In this document: positions 35,361-42,427 of the stretch, in pieces
How the letters are laid out: each line of letters starts with the position of its first letter
Position numbering within the stretch: position 1 is the stretch's first letter
Origin: Virgibacillus siamensis
GTDB taxonomy: Bacteria > Bacillota > Bacilli > Bacillales > Amphibacillaceae
Assembly: GCF_900162695.1 (NCBI RefSeq)
Contig: NZ_FUIH01000007.1
Location: 1,116,001 to 1,180,000 of the forward strand
Direction of reading: 5' to 3'
DNA length: 64,000 bases
Made by a program: the position numbers and the translations under genes
Notes under the pieces: model-generated
What the model saw: only the letters and a program-made list of their open reading frames with translations
Database searches by the model: none
What the model was told of the DNA's origin: nothing

Positions 35361-36374
35361 ATGAATACACAGCCTAATCCTGAATTGACCTCGGCTGAAA
35401 TCGCAAGTCTTTGGAGTAATTATTTAAGCGATTCAATGGCTGTACAGACTATTAGTTATACATTGAGCCAGGTTGAAGATGAAGACATACGCTCTGTATT
35501 GGAGTTTGCTTTAAGTTTATCCCAGCAACACGTCCAATTTATCGAAAACCTGTTTACCAATGAGCAAATTGCTGTACCCGATGGATTTTCAACCCAGGAT
35601 GTGAATTTAAACGCACCAAGATTATACACCGATGATTTTTTCCTCTTGTATATCCAAAACTTAGGGAAATTAGGTATGACTACCTATACGATGGCTTTAT
35701 CTAATGCCGCACGTTCTGATATTGTGCAATATTTTAAACAAAACTTAAGCACATCTGCAGACTTACTGGATCAAGCCACGCAAGTAAAATTAACAAAAGG
35801 GATTTTTTCAAGAGCCCCCTATATTCCCAAACCTGAAAGGGTCGAATACATTAACGACCAACATTATTTGAGTGGGGGATGGTTTAGTGACAAACGCCCG
35901 TTAAATGCCATTGAAATTACGAATTTATATTACAATATTGAAAGGAATAGGGTGGGTGCAGCGCTGATTATGGGCTTTAGTCAGGTAGCCCAATCGCCAG
36001 AAGTTCGAAAGTATTTGGTACGGGGACGGGATATATCAGAAAAACACGTGAATATTTTCAATAAAATTATGCACAATGACCATCTTTCAACACCGTCAGT
36101 ATGGGATGCTCAACCAACGGATTCAACCGAATCTCCGTTTTCGGACAAACTTATGATGTTCCATATTACAACAATGAACACAGCCGGGATTGGTCAATAT
36201 GGGGCGGCAATTGGATCCAGTCAAAGGACTGACTTGATTGCAACGTACACTCGTCTTACAGCTGAAATTGCGAAATACGCCGAAGATGGTGCTAATCTTA
36301 TGATTAAAAATCGATGGTTGGAAAAACCGCCCCAAGCACCGGATCGAAATCAAATTGCAAGAGATAAGGGTTAG
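35361..36374 (+). CDS. DUF3231 family protein
   Basis: 337 aa from ATG 35361, which has TGGAGGA 8 bp upstream; the frame is open from ATG 35304, which has no good ribosome site. Two similar helical halves each contain a '...SAEI..LW..Y..DSM' or 'NAIEITNLYYNIERNRVG' start, the repeated four-helix (ferritin-like) layout of DUF3231. Members are common and multi-copy in spore formers and are sometimes compared with the coat protein CotF; no enzyme function is established. It is followed 9 bp later by a membrane protein gene. Confidence 0.82.
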   Translation: MNTQPNPELTSAEIASLWSNYLSDSMAVQTISYTLSQVEDEDIRSVLEFALSLSQQHVQFIENLFTNEQIAVPDGFSTQDVNLNAPRLYTDDFFLLYIQNLGKLGMTTYTMALSNAARSDIVQYFKQNLSTSADLLDQATQVKLTKGIFSRAPYIPKPERVEYINDQHYLSGGWFSDKRPLNAIEITNLYYNIERNRVGAALIMGFSQVAQSPEVRKYLVRGRDISEKHVNIFNKIMHNDHLSTPSVWDAQPTDSTESPFSDKLMMFHITTMNTAGIGQYGAAIGSSQRTDLIATYTRLTAEIAKYAEDGANLMIKNRWLEKPPQAPDRNQIARDKG

Positions 36375-36383
36375 GTCTTATGA

Positions 36384-36836
36384 ATGGATAAATTGCTGTG
36401 GAGCATCCCATTACCTGGTTTTGGCCAATTATTAAATAAAAAATACATCAAAGGGATTGTACTAATTTTCTTAGTGTTTTTGGTCAACGTACAGGGAAAC
36501 TTTAACGAGGTCATCCTTCTAAGTTTTCATGGGGAAATAGAAAAAGCGATTCAATATGCAGATTATCAGTGGCACATGTTCTATCCTTGTTTATACTTTT
36601 TTGCCATGTGGGATGTCTTTAAAGATGCAGGTGGCGGAAAAAAGCCATATTCCTTTTTACCATTTGTATTTTCAGCCTATTTTGTGACTGTAGGAACGAT
36701 CTATTCATCTAAACTAACTTTATTCAGCATATTGCTCGGTCCAATTTGGCTTCCAATATTAAGCGTCATTCCGGGTTTGGTTGTGGGATTCTTATTGCAG
36801 CACATCATGATAAAAAAGCTGGCTAATCGGTTTTAG
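36384..36836 (+). CDS. Hypothetical membrane protein
   Basis: 150 aa, about four hydrophobic segments (about 20-40, 62-80, 90-110, 118-140). It opens LLWSIPLPGFGQLLNKKY, like TM2/DUF5683-type small membrane proteins, and contains the charged loop DVFKDAGGGKKPYS. Nine bp after the DUF3231 gene, so probably co-transcribed. Function unknown. Confidence 0.75.
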   Translation: MDKLLWSIPLPGFGQLLNKKYIKGIVLIFLVFLVNVQGNFNEVILLSFHGEIEKAIQYADYQWHMFYPCLYFFAMWDVFKDAGGGKKPYSFLPFVFSAYFVTVGTIYSSKLTLFSILLGPIWLPILSVIPGLVVGFLLQHIMIKKLANRF

Positions 36837-36880
36837 CTTTTGCATCAGGGGGGATTCACAGGCTTGGGTATTACCAACTT

Positions 36881-36917
36881 TATTCCTTTAACGGGAGCCT
36901 TTCCGGATCAGCGCGCG
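36881..36917. repeat. GGGCGC-type palindromic element, divergent copy
   Basis: TATTCCTTTAACGGGAGC, then CTTTCCGGATCA and GCGCGCG: the left arm GGGAGC and right arm GCGCGC frame the TTCCGGAT core seen in the other copies. It is followed by TATTGTACATAAGG, matching the downstream block of the better copies. The whole gap 36,837-37,407 holds only this, an MFS relic (37192-37275) and AT-rich sequence without genes. Confidence 0.5.
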
Positions 36918-37191
36918 TATTGTACATAAGGGGTCCTACCGACATTTTGACATCTAACCTGCGCTAAGCCACTTTCTTCCATATGAATCCTGATTATAGG
37001 CTCGTTAAGGGGTAATTTTATAATTCTACGCAAAAATTTCACCTCATTAAACCCCTTTTAGAAGCTATGATTCTCCCACTTAGGGCATTATTTTACCGTA
37101 GAATCCATCTACGCTATTTTTAGGTCATTTTTGTAAGAAAATGGATTAGCGTTGTTTTTTGTCATTATGTTGGCAAGACCGCTATTTCTTC

Positions 37192-37275
37192 AACTGTTAA
37201 CTTTTTTTATCAAGATTGCGTATTTTTTGTATTCTGTAGACTGAATATTGCGGTATCCAAAATCCATGGAGCTGT
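37192..37275 (-). pseudogene. Relic of the 3' end of an MFS transporter gene
   Basis: About 84 bp closely match 51,457-51,540, the last codons and stop of the minus-strand MFS gene at 51460-52716 (shared GTTAACTTTTT, TTGCGTATTTTT, GTATTCTG and AGACTGAA blocks). Substitutions are scattered, so this is an old copy. Only the extreme C-terminal coding end remains. It points to a lost second MFS gene or a duplication with deletion. Confidence 0.7.
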
Positions 37276-37407
37276 ACAATTAACCAATTTTTAAATTGCT
37301 TATTCAACAGGATGTTCCAGGATGCAGCTTGATAATTTAATTTACTTTAGCCTTTTACATCAAGTGTCGGGGGCTTATTTTTTATGTCCAAGATTGAGTA
37401 TCTTATT

Positions 37408-38571
37408 TTAACCATCTTTGGTTTCGTTTCTTTCTTCATCTTGCTGACCCCGATAGTATTTGGAACGTTGGCTTTGTCGGTATCCATACATAATGTTTCG
37501 TACCATTTCTTCGTTTTCAAGGCCGACACCAATTGATCCTGCAAAAGTTGCTATGGAAGTGGCCAACCAGGCCAATTTTGTATAATTCCAGAAGCTAACA
37601 GATTCGTTTAAATCACCTAATGATTGAAATAAATCCGGCGGAACAAACAAAAGGACTGTCAGCAGGAATAATACAAAAAGCGTAATATAGTAACATAATA
37701 CTGCTACTGTTAAAGTAGCTACTGTTGTTCGGTTATATAATTTTCTGACAGCTTTATCATTATTTATAGCTGGCTTTTCCCACAGATTATGCGAGATGAT
37801 AATCCATACCACGATACTGAAGATTGCACCAACCATTAAGCCCAAAAAGCGAAAAAGTTCAAATGCTCCACTTAACTTCCATAAAGTAGGGAAAATAAGG
37901 CCATAAGCCCCTGTAGCAAAAGCCACTGCAACGACAGGCTTAAATGATGGAATAATGCCCCATGGGCGATTTGCATAGGTCATTCCCGCTAAAACACGCA
38001 GTTTAGCCTGAAAACGTGGGCGAATAACAAGATGCAGATCCATTTTTTTACCCATAGGGGTTGAATGTTCACGACGAATCAGTGAAAACAAAAATTGTCT
38101 GGATACAGCGCCTTTTTCACGATCAGACATGCCTTCTTTTGCGGTAACAGCAGTTTTTTTCATACTATTATTCGATTGATGGCTGTGTAACTCTTTTACA
38201 ACTTGTATCAATACTTTCCTTATGCGTGCGGTTAAAGGAAAAGATCCAAATGCTGGAATCGATATTTGCCCGATTTGCCGATTATAATCACCATCTGCCA
38301 CGACCAAATCCTTATCATCAAACAATGGGAGGTCTGTTAAACATATGGCAAAATCCCAGTTTTTTTGCTTTTTTATAGACTCAGTTTCCTCCATCAGTTC
38401 TTGCGTGTCTTCAGCTGAGCCAATAAGAGGGTCTGTTGTAACTTCAACAGACCATTTGACTTGATCTGAAACCTTTGCAGATAAGAATTCAGGTAATTTA
38501 TTTTTGAAACTTTTAGCTAATTTTTCTGGCGTATCGGGACAAGGAATAAGTCCAATAGTTAATCGTGACAA
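37408..38571 (-). CDS. Uncharacterised membrane protein
   Basis: 387 aa from TTG at 38571, with GGAGGTGAGG upstream on the minus strand. Soluble N-terminal part (about 1-210; RLTIGLIPCPDTPEKLAKSF, FAICLTDLPLFDDKDLVVAD), then a hydrophobic half with about four to five helices (about 212-355) and a polar tail. Proteins of this look occur in actinobacteria and bacilli, often carrying an unreliable folate-enzyme label. I see no catalytic signature. It is transcribed against its neighbours and stands between the two hsp20 units. Confidence 0.75.
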   Translation of the reverse strand: MSRLTIGLIPCPDTPEKLAKSFKNKLPEFLSAKVSDQVKWSVEVTTDPLIGSAEDTQELMEETESIKKQKNWDFAICLTDLPLFDDKDLVVADGDYNRQIGQISIPAFGSFPLTARIRKVLIQVVKELHSHQSNNSMKKTAVTAKEGMSDREKGAVSRQFLFSLIRREHSTPMGKKMDLHLVIRPRFQAKLRVLAGMTYANRPWGIIPSFKPVVAVAFATGAYGLIFPTLWKLSGAFELFRFLGLMVGAIFSIVVWIIISHNLWEKPAINNDKAVRKLYNRTTVATLTVAVLCYYITLFVLFLLTVLLFVPPDLFQSLGDLNESVSFWNYTKLAWLATSIATFAGSIGVGLENEEMVRNIMYGYRQSQRSKYYRGQQDEERNETKDG

Positions 38572-38729
38572 TTACCTCACCTCCAATAAATATAAGAATT
38601 GGTTCATTTTATTTACCCGATTTTTTGGAATAAACACATAGTGAAAATTTACAATTCATTAACTCGCTGGTCTGAAAAGTAAAAAGATATAAAAAATCAA
38701 TTAATAAAAATGTAACTCCAATAATTATG

Positions 38730-38796
38730 TTTATAAATATATTAAAATGTGGTATATAAAAAATAGAACTTAGCACTCGGATGGGTCTAATGCTAA
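38730..38796 (+). promoter_or_regulatory. Promoter and degenerate CIRCE of the second hsp20 unit
   Basis: -35 TTTATA (38730-38735), 17-bp spacer, -10 TATATA (38753-38758), then TTAGCACTC-N9-TAATGCTAA at 38770-38796. The right CIRCE arm has two changes from GAGTGCTAA. Spacing to the promoter matches the first hsp20 unit, so the two control regions are duplicates, with this one under relaxed constraint or tuned to weaker repression. Confidence 0.75.
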
Positions 38797-38831
38797 GTCA
38801 GAGAAAATATGAAGAAAGGAGTTGATTTATT

Positions 38832-38918
38832 CTGATTAAATTTATTCCTTTTAGTATGATGGAAGACTTTTCAAACGGATTTTGGTTGAGGGGAAGGGTG
38901 CCCTTGGATAGGGCTTAG
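38832..38918 (+). CDS. Second Hsp20-N-terminus-like mini-ORF (non-canonical start)
   Basis: An open frame reading IKFIPFSMMEDFSNGFW then LRGRVPLDRA and stop. AAAGGAG lies about 11 bp upstream; the only start in the right place is CTG 38832 or ATT 38835, so translation is uncertain. The IPF motif and MMEDF parallel IPFN and NMIDDFF of Hsp20. It sits at the same place relative to CIRCE and hsp20 as the mini-ORF at 34238. It may be a decayed copy. Confidence 0.35.
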   Translation: MIKFIPFSMMEDFSNGFWLRGRVPLDRA

Positions 38919-39024
38919 CGAGCATTTTAATTGAAAGTTTATCTCTTTTTGTAATATGAAATTCACCTCTGTTAGTATTGAAATGAAGTGCTAATGTCAA
39001 TATTTATTTGAAAAGGAGTGAGTC

Positions 39025-39501
39025 ATGATGTCAAGTTTAATACCTTTCAATAGAAAAAATCGAAATGTATCAAATGTGACACCAACAAACCCTTTTAACA
39101 TGATTGACGACTTTTTTGATGATGCTTTTAAAGATTTTCCATTGGCCAGAAGAAACCTTGTTACAGATCCGTTCAAGGTAGATATTCAGGAAACAGATAA
39201 TGAATATTTAGTAGATGCTGAACTTCCAGGGATAAAGAAAAATGATATTGATGTCACGTTAAATGATGAAGGTCGTTTAACTATCTCGGTGAACCGGGAA
39301 GAAAATGTTGATACGAAAGATGAAGATAACAACTATATTCATCAAGAAAGACGTTACGATTCAATGCAGCGTTCACTCTTTTTGGCAAATGCCAAGACCG
39401 ATGATGTAAAGGCGAAGCTAGAAGATGGATTGCTGAGAATCACTGTGGGTAAAGATGAACAAGCAGTGAAGGATAATTCACGTAAAATTGAAATTGAATA
39501 A
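39025..39501 (+). CDS. Small heat-shock protein Hsp20 (second copy)
   Basis: 158 aa with AAAAGGAGTG ribosome site and a double ATG. Same layout as the copy at 34438: SLIPFNRKNRN, NPFNMIDDFFDDAF, an alpha-crystallin domain with DPFKVDIQETDNEYLVDAEL, PGIKKNDIDV, and a final box AKLEDGLLRI. Roughly three quarters of residues are the same, so these are recent paralogues that may mix in oligomers. Under a degenerate CIRCE and closed by a terminator. Confidence 0.93.
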   Translation: MMSSLIPFNRKNRNVSNVTPTNPFNMIDDFFDDAFKDFPLARRNLVTDPFKVDIQETDNEYLVDAELPGIKKNDIDVTLNDEGRLTISVNREENVDTKDEDNNYIHQERRYDSMQRSLFLANAKTDDVKAKLEDGLLRITVGKDEQAVKDNSRKIEIE

Positions 39502-39510
39502 TGTTGTACA

Positions 39511-39547
39511 AGAAAAGCCTCACGGTCAATTTCGCGAGGCTTTTCTT
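39511..39547 (+). terminator. Terminator after the second hsp20 gene
   Basis: AGAAAAGCCTC pairs with GAGGCTTTTCT. A/T runs on both sides may let it stop transcription of the convergent acetyltransferase gene as well. Confidence 0.85.
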
Positions 39548-39578
39548 TGGTTATTATTAGTTTTAGACTATTTACCGA

Positions 39579-39986
39579 TTAACACATCAATTGAAAAAAA
39601 TTTTGATTTCGATTATTTGGGAGAATGTCATATTTATGACCATATTGTTTGATTATTTCATGAATCATTTTGTAACCAATTTCGTCACTTCTATAGGAAG
39701 GATTAACTGAAACGTGTTGGATAATCACGTTTACGTCACTTTTAATTTTAAAACCAATTGCTCCAATAATATTATTTGACTGTTTCCAAAGATAAAGATG
39801 CCAATTAGGGTTATTCTCATATTGGTCAACAATTTTTTGTAATGATTTGATATCTCTTTTATTCAACGTGAATGAAAGAAGACCCATCGCAATTTTTCTG
39901 TAGCATTTTTTATAACGAATTAACATACAGTTTGAACTCTCCCTAACAGGTGACGGATTTGTTCTATCAAGAACTATTGCAACCAT
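39579..39986 (-). CDS. RibT-like GNAT acetyltransferase under a CIRCE-like operator
   Basis: 135 aa from ATG 39986, with AAAGGAG upstream. From an internal Met (39926) the text MLIRYKKCYRKIAMGLLSF, PNWHLYLWK and IIGAIGFKI matches RibT, the GNAT protein at the end of many Bacillus riboflavin operons. VSVNPSYRSDEIGYKMI is its acetyl-CoA site, with a degenerate Q/RxxGxG. The 20 residues before MLIRY (MVAIVLDRTNPSPVRESSNC) are extra compared with RibT as I know it. It stands alone, outside any rib operon, with the same promoter/CIRCE arrangement as the hsp20 genes. Substrate unknown. Confidence 0.75.
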   Translation of the reverse strand: MVAIVLDRTNPSPVRESSNCMLIRYKKCYRKIAMGLLSFTLNKRDIKSLQKIVDQYENNPNWHLYLWKQSNNIIGAIGFKIKSDVNVIIQHVSVNPSYRSDEIGYKMIHEIIKQYGHKYDILPNNRNQNFFQLMC

Positions 39987-40012
39987 CCAAATCACTCCTT
40001 TAAAGAAAGTTT

Positions 40013-40076
40013 TTGGCACTCAAAAGAGGTGAATGCTAATTATTTTTTATATATCACATTTTAATCATTTTGTAAA
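40013..40076 (-). promoter_or_regulatory. Promoter and degenerate CIRCE of the RibT-like gene
   Basis: Read on the minus strand: -35 TTTACA (40076-40071), 17-bp spacer, -10 TATATA (40053-40048), then TTAGCATTC-N9-GAGTGCCAA (40039-40013), one change from CIRCE in each arm. The layout equals that of both hsp20 units, suggesting HrcA control of this acetyltransferase. Confidence 0.72.
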
Positions 40077-40135
40077 TTAATTTACATTTAAAAAACTATA
40101 TATTTTTATTTATGATAAAATGGTAGTGACTGTGC

Positions 40136-40173
40136 CACAATCGGGCGCCTATCTGGAATAAATATGCGACGCC
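40136..40173. repeat. GGGCGC-type palindromic element
   Basis: CACAATCGGGCGCC, then TATCTGGAATAAATAT and GCGACGCC. Left arm GGGCGCC, right arm GCGACGCC, and the GGAATAA core. It lies 27 bp before the start of the lipoprotein gene. Confidence 0.65.
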
Positions 40174-40199
40174 TTGCTTTGAAGGAGGCAGGAAAATTA

Positions 40200-40676
40200 A
40201 TGATTAAAAAATTTCTTTCACTTATACTGGCAGCTGTGATTTTACAAGGGTGTAGCAGCCCTGATCAAAGTTCAACAAGTCAAGAAACGTTTTCCACTTT
40301 GGAAGATGCTGTGAATGAATTTAAAGCGTCAGTAGCAAAAAACCTTGTATTGGTAAAAACTACGGATGATAGTCATTTACTATTAGCCGAGGATACAAAC
40401 GGGCTTTTTTATGTAGGCGGAATACAACAAAAAGGTGATCAATTTATACCAGGAAAACTTACTGCCAGAATAGATCTAAGCAGTGGTGCAGGCGGTGCCG
40501 GTGTAGAAATTGATATACCTGATTCAAAAAAGAAATATTATGTTAGTGTTAAGAAAAACTCTATTATTAATTCCGATAAACAATCTTATATGCCATTATC
40601 GAAGAATAAATCGTTTCAAGTGCTTTCAAAAAAAGAGGGCGAAGCAGTGGTTAAATCCTATGAAAAGATTAAGTGA
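40200..40676 (+). CDS. Putative lipoprotein, unknown function
   Basis: 158 aa from ATG 40200 after AAGGAGG; the frame is open from 40164. The lipoprotein signal MIKKFLSLILAAVILQGC gives a lipid-modified Cys18, followed by a serine-rich linker. The mature domain (about 35-155) is small, mixed alpha/beta in appearance and lysine-rich. No family recognised. Probably anchored outside the membrane. Confidence 0.75.
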   Translation: MIKKFLSLILAAVILQGCSSPDQSSTSQETFSTLEDAVNEFKASVAKNLVLVKTTDDSHLLLAEDTNGLFYVGGIQQKGDQFIPGKLTARIDLSSGAGGAGVEIDIPDSKKKYYVSVKKNSIINSDKQSYMPLSKNKSFQVLSKKEGEAVVKSYEKIK

Positions 40677-40691
40677 TACAAGGATTAAGTA

Positions 40692-40742
40692 ATACCAGCT
40701 AATAGCTGAAAATGACTATTCAATCATACCAGCTAATAGCTG
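40692..40742. repeat. Two direct copies of a 17-bp palindromic sequence
   Basis: ATACCAGCTAATAGCTG occurs at 40692-40708 and 40726-40742, 34 bp apart; each contains the palindrome CAGCT-AAT-AGCTG. A related TATCAGCTAATATCTG lies at 44926-44941. It may be a protein-binding site pair or the flank of the neighbouring IS110 element. Confidence 0.6.
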
Positions 40743-40857
40743 TCAATAATTAAAGGTAAAAAAAGTTCAAAAAACATGTTAGACTAAAATTAGGCATACA
40801 AAATAACCTTACCGTAAAATCGATAAGGCATCAGAATATTGTGAATATTGATCGTTA

Positions 40858-42057
40858 TTATTGATCTACAAAGACTTCTTTGCGTTTTAACATGGCATGG
40901 ATCCAATGAATTAGTTTATTGGCACAGGCAATGACAGTTACTTTATGTGGTTTACCTTCTTCGCGTTTTCTATCATAAAAAGCTCGTAGCTTTGTGTTAC
41001 GATTTTTCGCTATTCCGCATTGCACTGCTGAATAGAGAGATTGACGTAATCTTGACGAGCCTCTTTTCGTGATACAATTGATGGTGGCTTTAAACTTGCC
41101 TGATTCAAAAACTTCCGGATCTATGCCTGCGTAGGCAGCCAATTTTTTCGGATGAGGAAACTGATCGATTTCCCCAATTTCGGAGATGATTGTGGCGGCA
41201 ATCTTACCTCCAACCCCGGGAATTGACTGAATCAGTTTATAATCCTCAAAGGTTGCAGCCAGGGCATCTATCTCTTCTCTCATTTTGGATAGATGCTCTT
41301 GGTATTGAAAAATCATCTGAATGTACATACGCAAGCTAATAAGATGACCATGGTAGATACGTTCTTGAAATGGATTGCGTTCTGCTGCATCTTTTAATTG
41401 TTGTGCTTTATCCAAAAACCATGCATAAGAACGTTTCGCCCCAATCTGGTACATATCAGTGGCTAATTGCTCTTGTGTTGTGTTTTTGACATCGTAAGAT
41501 GTTGAATATTGGAGCAACGTTTTCAATGAAATGTTGCCATATAAATTACTGAAAACATGATGATATTCTGGGAATACCTGATCCAAGATTGTTTGAAATT
41601 GAAGTTTGATTCCGACATAGCTTTCGGTTAAAGCACTATGTTGCCTTGTTAATTGGCGCAGATTCAGGGTTTTTACCGTTTTCTTTTGGAACGCTTCCAA
41701 ATCTTCTTTGTAGTAAAGCTCCCCCAGATGGAAAGCATCCATTTTATCTGTCTTCACTTTGCGCAGGCTTGTCTGTTTTGCCTTGTGTGCAACCATTGGG
41801 TTGATTAAATAATAGGTGATTCCATGCTCTTCAAGATATTGCAGCACAGGCTCATGATAGTGCCCAGTCGATTCAAATATAACAGCTGGAGATTGTCCGG
41901 AAACTTGCTTCACCTCCCGGAAAAATTCATAAAACATACCTAGCCCTTGTAAATCATGTGCGAATTTAAAGCTTTTCTTATACGTTTTTTTCCTTTGTAA
42001 AAAGGCTTGGACCTGGCTTTCACCTTTCGCAACATCCAGGCCAATGACAGGGTCCAT
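40858..42057 (-). CDS. IS110-family transposase (DEDD recombinase)
   Basis: 399 aa from ATG 42057 with AAAAGGAG upstream. N-terminal RuvC-like DEDD domain beginning VIGLDVAKGESQVQAF, with KTDKMDAFHLGEL near 105. A coiled-coil middle, and the C-terminal transposase_20 domain with IQSIPGVGGKIAATIISEIG near 270, AAYAGIDPE and RGSSRLRQSLY, which carries the catalytic serine. Full length and apparently intact. IS110 enzymes act with a bridge RNA made from a non-coding end of the element; the long non-coding stretch upstream of this gene is the candidate. Confidence 0.93.
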   Translation of the reverse strand: MDPVIGLDVAKGESQVQAFLQRKKTYKKSFKFAHDLQGLGMFYEFFREVKQVSGQSPAVIFESTGHYHEPVLQYLEEHGITYYLINPMVAHKAKQTSLRKVKTDKMDAFHLGELYYKEDLEAFQKKTVKTLNLRQLTRQHSALTESYVGIKLQFQTILDQVFPEYHHVFSNLYGNISLKTLLQYSTSYDVKNTTQEQLATDMYQIGAKRSYAWFLDKAQQLKDAAERNPFQERIYHGHLISLRMYIQMIFQYQEHLSKMREEIDALAATFEDYKLIQSIPGVGGKIAATIISEIGEIDQFPHPKKLAAYAGIDPEVFESGKFKATINCITKRGSSRLRQSLYSAVQCGIAKNRNTKLRAFYDRKREEGKPHKVTVIACANKLIHWIHAMLKRKEVFVDQ

Positions 42058-42290
42058 ATATAATCACAACTCCTTTTGGTAGATTCACCGGTGTGCCCCT
42101 AACTAATTTTGTAGTGTCATAGCTTCGCTTGTTATGCGGGATCCAAGTCCCAACCAGCCTCAAACATGTTTCTACAAGTAGGGGGTGAACAGTATAACGG
42201 ACGGGATCATTGTCCCACGGGCGCGCACGTTCTACCCCGGCTACTTCAAGCATAAAACCTATTTAAAATAGGTCAACCAGAAGTGACTGG
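42058..42290 (-). ncRNA. Candidate IS110 bridge-RNA region (non-coding left end)
   Basis: About 230 bp upstream of the transposase with no convincing gene, but rich in hairpins: ACCTATTTAAAATAGGT at 42257-42273, CCAGAAGTGACTGG at 42277-42290, and GGGATCCAAGTCCC at 42139-42152. In IS110-group elements the bridge RNA, with loops pairing to donor and target DNA, lies in this position. I cannot define its ends or guide loops from one copy. Confidence 0.5.
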
Positions 42291-42338
42291 CTTATTCACA
42301 TAATACGAACGGGCGCGGTAACTGAATAGGAGTAAGTC
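42291..42338. repeat. GGGCGC-type palindromic element next to IS110
   Basis: CTTATTCACATAATACGAAC, then GGGCGCGGTAACTGAATAGGA. It has the TTATTC lead, GGGCGC arm and GAATA core of the family, but a weak right arm. It borders the presumed left end of the IS110 element. Confidence 0.5.
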
Positions 42339-42427
42339 CTTTTGGTTCTATATTTAATTGAAAATGCAAGCACTTTGATTTAAGATATTTTAAAGATAGA
42401 AATAATAGAGGATAGGGGTACGAATTT

